Shown: one piece after another, positions 63,422 to 64,000 of the stretch | Numbering within the stretch: position 1 is the first letter of the stretch | Layout of the letters: each line of letters starts with the position of its first letter | Assembly (NCBI RefSeq): GCF_017115045.1 | Contig: NZ_JABXKK010000066.1 | Coordinates: 1 to 64,000 of the forward strand | Origin: Nostoc sp. NMS8 | GTDB taxonomy: Bacteria > Cyanobacteriota > Cyanobacteriia > Cyanobacteriales > Nostocaceae | Length of the DNA stretch: 64,000 bases | Direction of reading: 5' to 3' | Position numbers and translations under genes: made by a program | The notes under the pieces: generated by a model | Database searches by the model: none | Told to the model about the DNA's origin: nothing | What the model saw: the letters and a program-made list of their open reading frames with translations, nothing else

Positions 63422-64000
63422 TCAACACTGTTGAAATAGCTCCTTAAAGCTTTTTGAGGCTGCTTCCGGTTTGGCAACAATTTCGACAATTTTATTACGT
63501 GCATCTGCTTCAAACAGTGCCTCAATAGCAACTTGGGCGACTTTCTGTCTGGGGATACTACCGTCAAACAGTGTATCTGCACTCTGCATTACGATCTGGT
63601 CATAGTTATCTTCATTCTTCAACCCACCAGGCCGCACAATTGTATAAGTAAGACCACTTTTTTGGATATACTCTTCAGCTTGTTTTTTCCACAACAAAAT
63701 CAGCCAAAACAAGTTTAGTGGATGGAAAAGCTGGGAAGTACACAAAGAAGAAACCAAGACAAAATGCTCAATTCCCTTTGTTTTTGCAGCATCTACTAAA
63801 TTTTTAGTCCCTTCAAAATCCACTTTATAGGGGCCAGTGGGGTCAAAGCTCGGTTTTGCCCCAGTAGCAACCAACAGAACTGTGCTATCTCCCAACGCAG
63901 CAGTTAAACTTTCTGGTTGTAACACGTCACCTACTACCAATTCGGCTTCAGGAGACAGAATACCCCTAGCTTTTTCTATATCCCGCACTAGAGCGATGAC
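63422..64000 (-). CDS. NAD(P)-binding SDR-like protein (5' end outside window)
   Basis: Partial gene: the frame runs on past 64000 (upstream VIALV before RDIEK), so the N-terminal GxxGxxG motif is missing from view. What is visible fits the atypical SDR/NmrA-like NAD(P)H-binding group (Ycf39, isoflavone-reductase-like): LVVGDVLQPESLTAALGDST VLLVATGA, FEGTGTKNLVDAAKTKG-like (VDFEGTKNLVDAAKTKGIEH FVLVSS), GLTYTIVRPGGL, and VAQVAIEAL near the end. Function is unknown; Ycf39-like proteins assist photosystem II assembly, but this is only family-level similarity. Confidence 0.85.
   Translation of the reverse strand, partial: VIALVRDIEKARGILSPEAELVVGDVLQPESLTAALGDSTVLLVATGAKPSFDPTGPYKVDFEGTKNLVDAAKTKGIEHFVLVSSLCTSQLFHPLNLFWLILLWKKQAEEYIQKSGLTYTIVRPGGLKNEDNYDQIVMQSADTLFDGSIPRQKVAQVAIEALFEADARNKIVEIVAKPEAASKSFKELFQQC

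Overview
The window is chromosomal DNA from a filamentous, probably heterocyst-forming cyanobacterium (Nostoc/Anabaena type). The evidence is psbD-psbC, ycf4, a Psb32-like gene, many GCGATCGC (HIP1) octamers, STRR heptamer repeats between genes, and an RNase P RNA gene carrying STRR repeats in its variable arm. Exact species cannot be named from sequence alone.

Layout. 0-5.9 kb: SWIM zinc-finger gene, a dying Uma2 gene, a PCP_red-type small protein, the overlapping psbD-psbC operon (minus strand) and ycf4. 6-14.3 kb: cyclophilin lipoprotein, a FabF-like ketoacyl synthase, glutamate dehydrogenase, a broken-looking site-2 protease/TPR pair, a frameshifted NarL-type response regulator, a DUF433/DUF5615 toxin-antitoxin pair and two unknown proteins. 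14.5-30 kb: surE, Psb32-like protein, DUF4346, a FemAB-like acyltransferase, RibD-like reductase, a sensor histidine kinase, Gfo/Idh oxidoreductase, rnc, rnpB, corA, a solitary groEL with a CIRCE operator, and a WecA/MraY-like transferase. 30-36 kb: a DUF2887/DUF4351 pseudogene broken by a 31-bp tandem duplication, fabG, trxA, two copies of an 88-bp MITE (one inside a gene), uppS and a ferritin-like diiron protein.

36-42 kb looks accessory: an AT-rich gene with a HEPN-like R-x4-H motif, a Uma2-family gene, a STAND-type NTPase with TPR-like repeats, and a Rieske/PaO-type oxygenase. 42.7-47.4 kb holds the most unusual locus: two tandem paralogues sharing an N-terminal leader and an upstream leader. 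One carries a DUF4157 (eCIS core) metalloprotease-like domain plus an OmpA-like tail. The other has lost that core and carries a HET-C-like domain. A membrane-anchored HEAT-repeat gene overlaps the end of the first. They look like cargo of an extracellular contractile injection system; no structural eCIS gene lies in the window.

47.5-64 kb is mostly housekeeping: plsX-fabH-fabD, pepA, an EcsC-like protein, a NERD protein, an alpha/beta hydrolase beside an LPLAT acyltransferase (a possible split version of plant phytyl-ester synthase), metG, a LabA-like NYN protein overlapping lptC, a CsoR/InrS-type metal sensor, menH, a membrane-anchored GH104 muramidase-like protein, and an SDR gene cut by the window end.

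Gene decay and small mobile repeats are a theme: at least five genes are visibly broken, and two kinds of TA-flanked MITE, several palindromic repeats and many STRR blocks occupy the spacers. No tRNA, rRNA, CRISPR array, prophage or full-length transposase was recognised.
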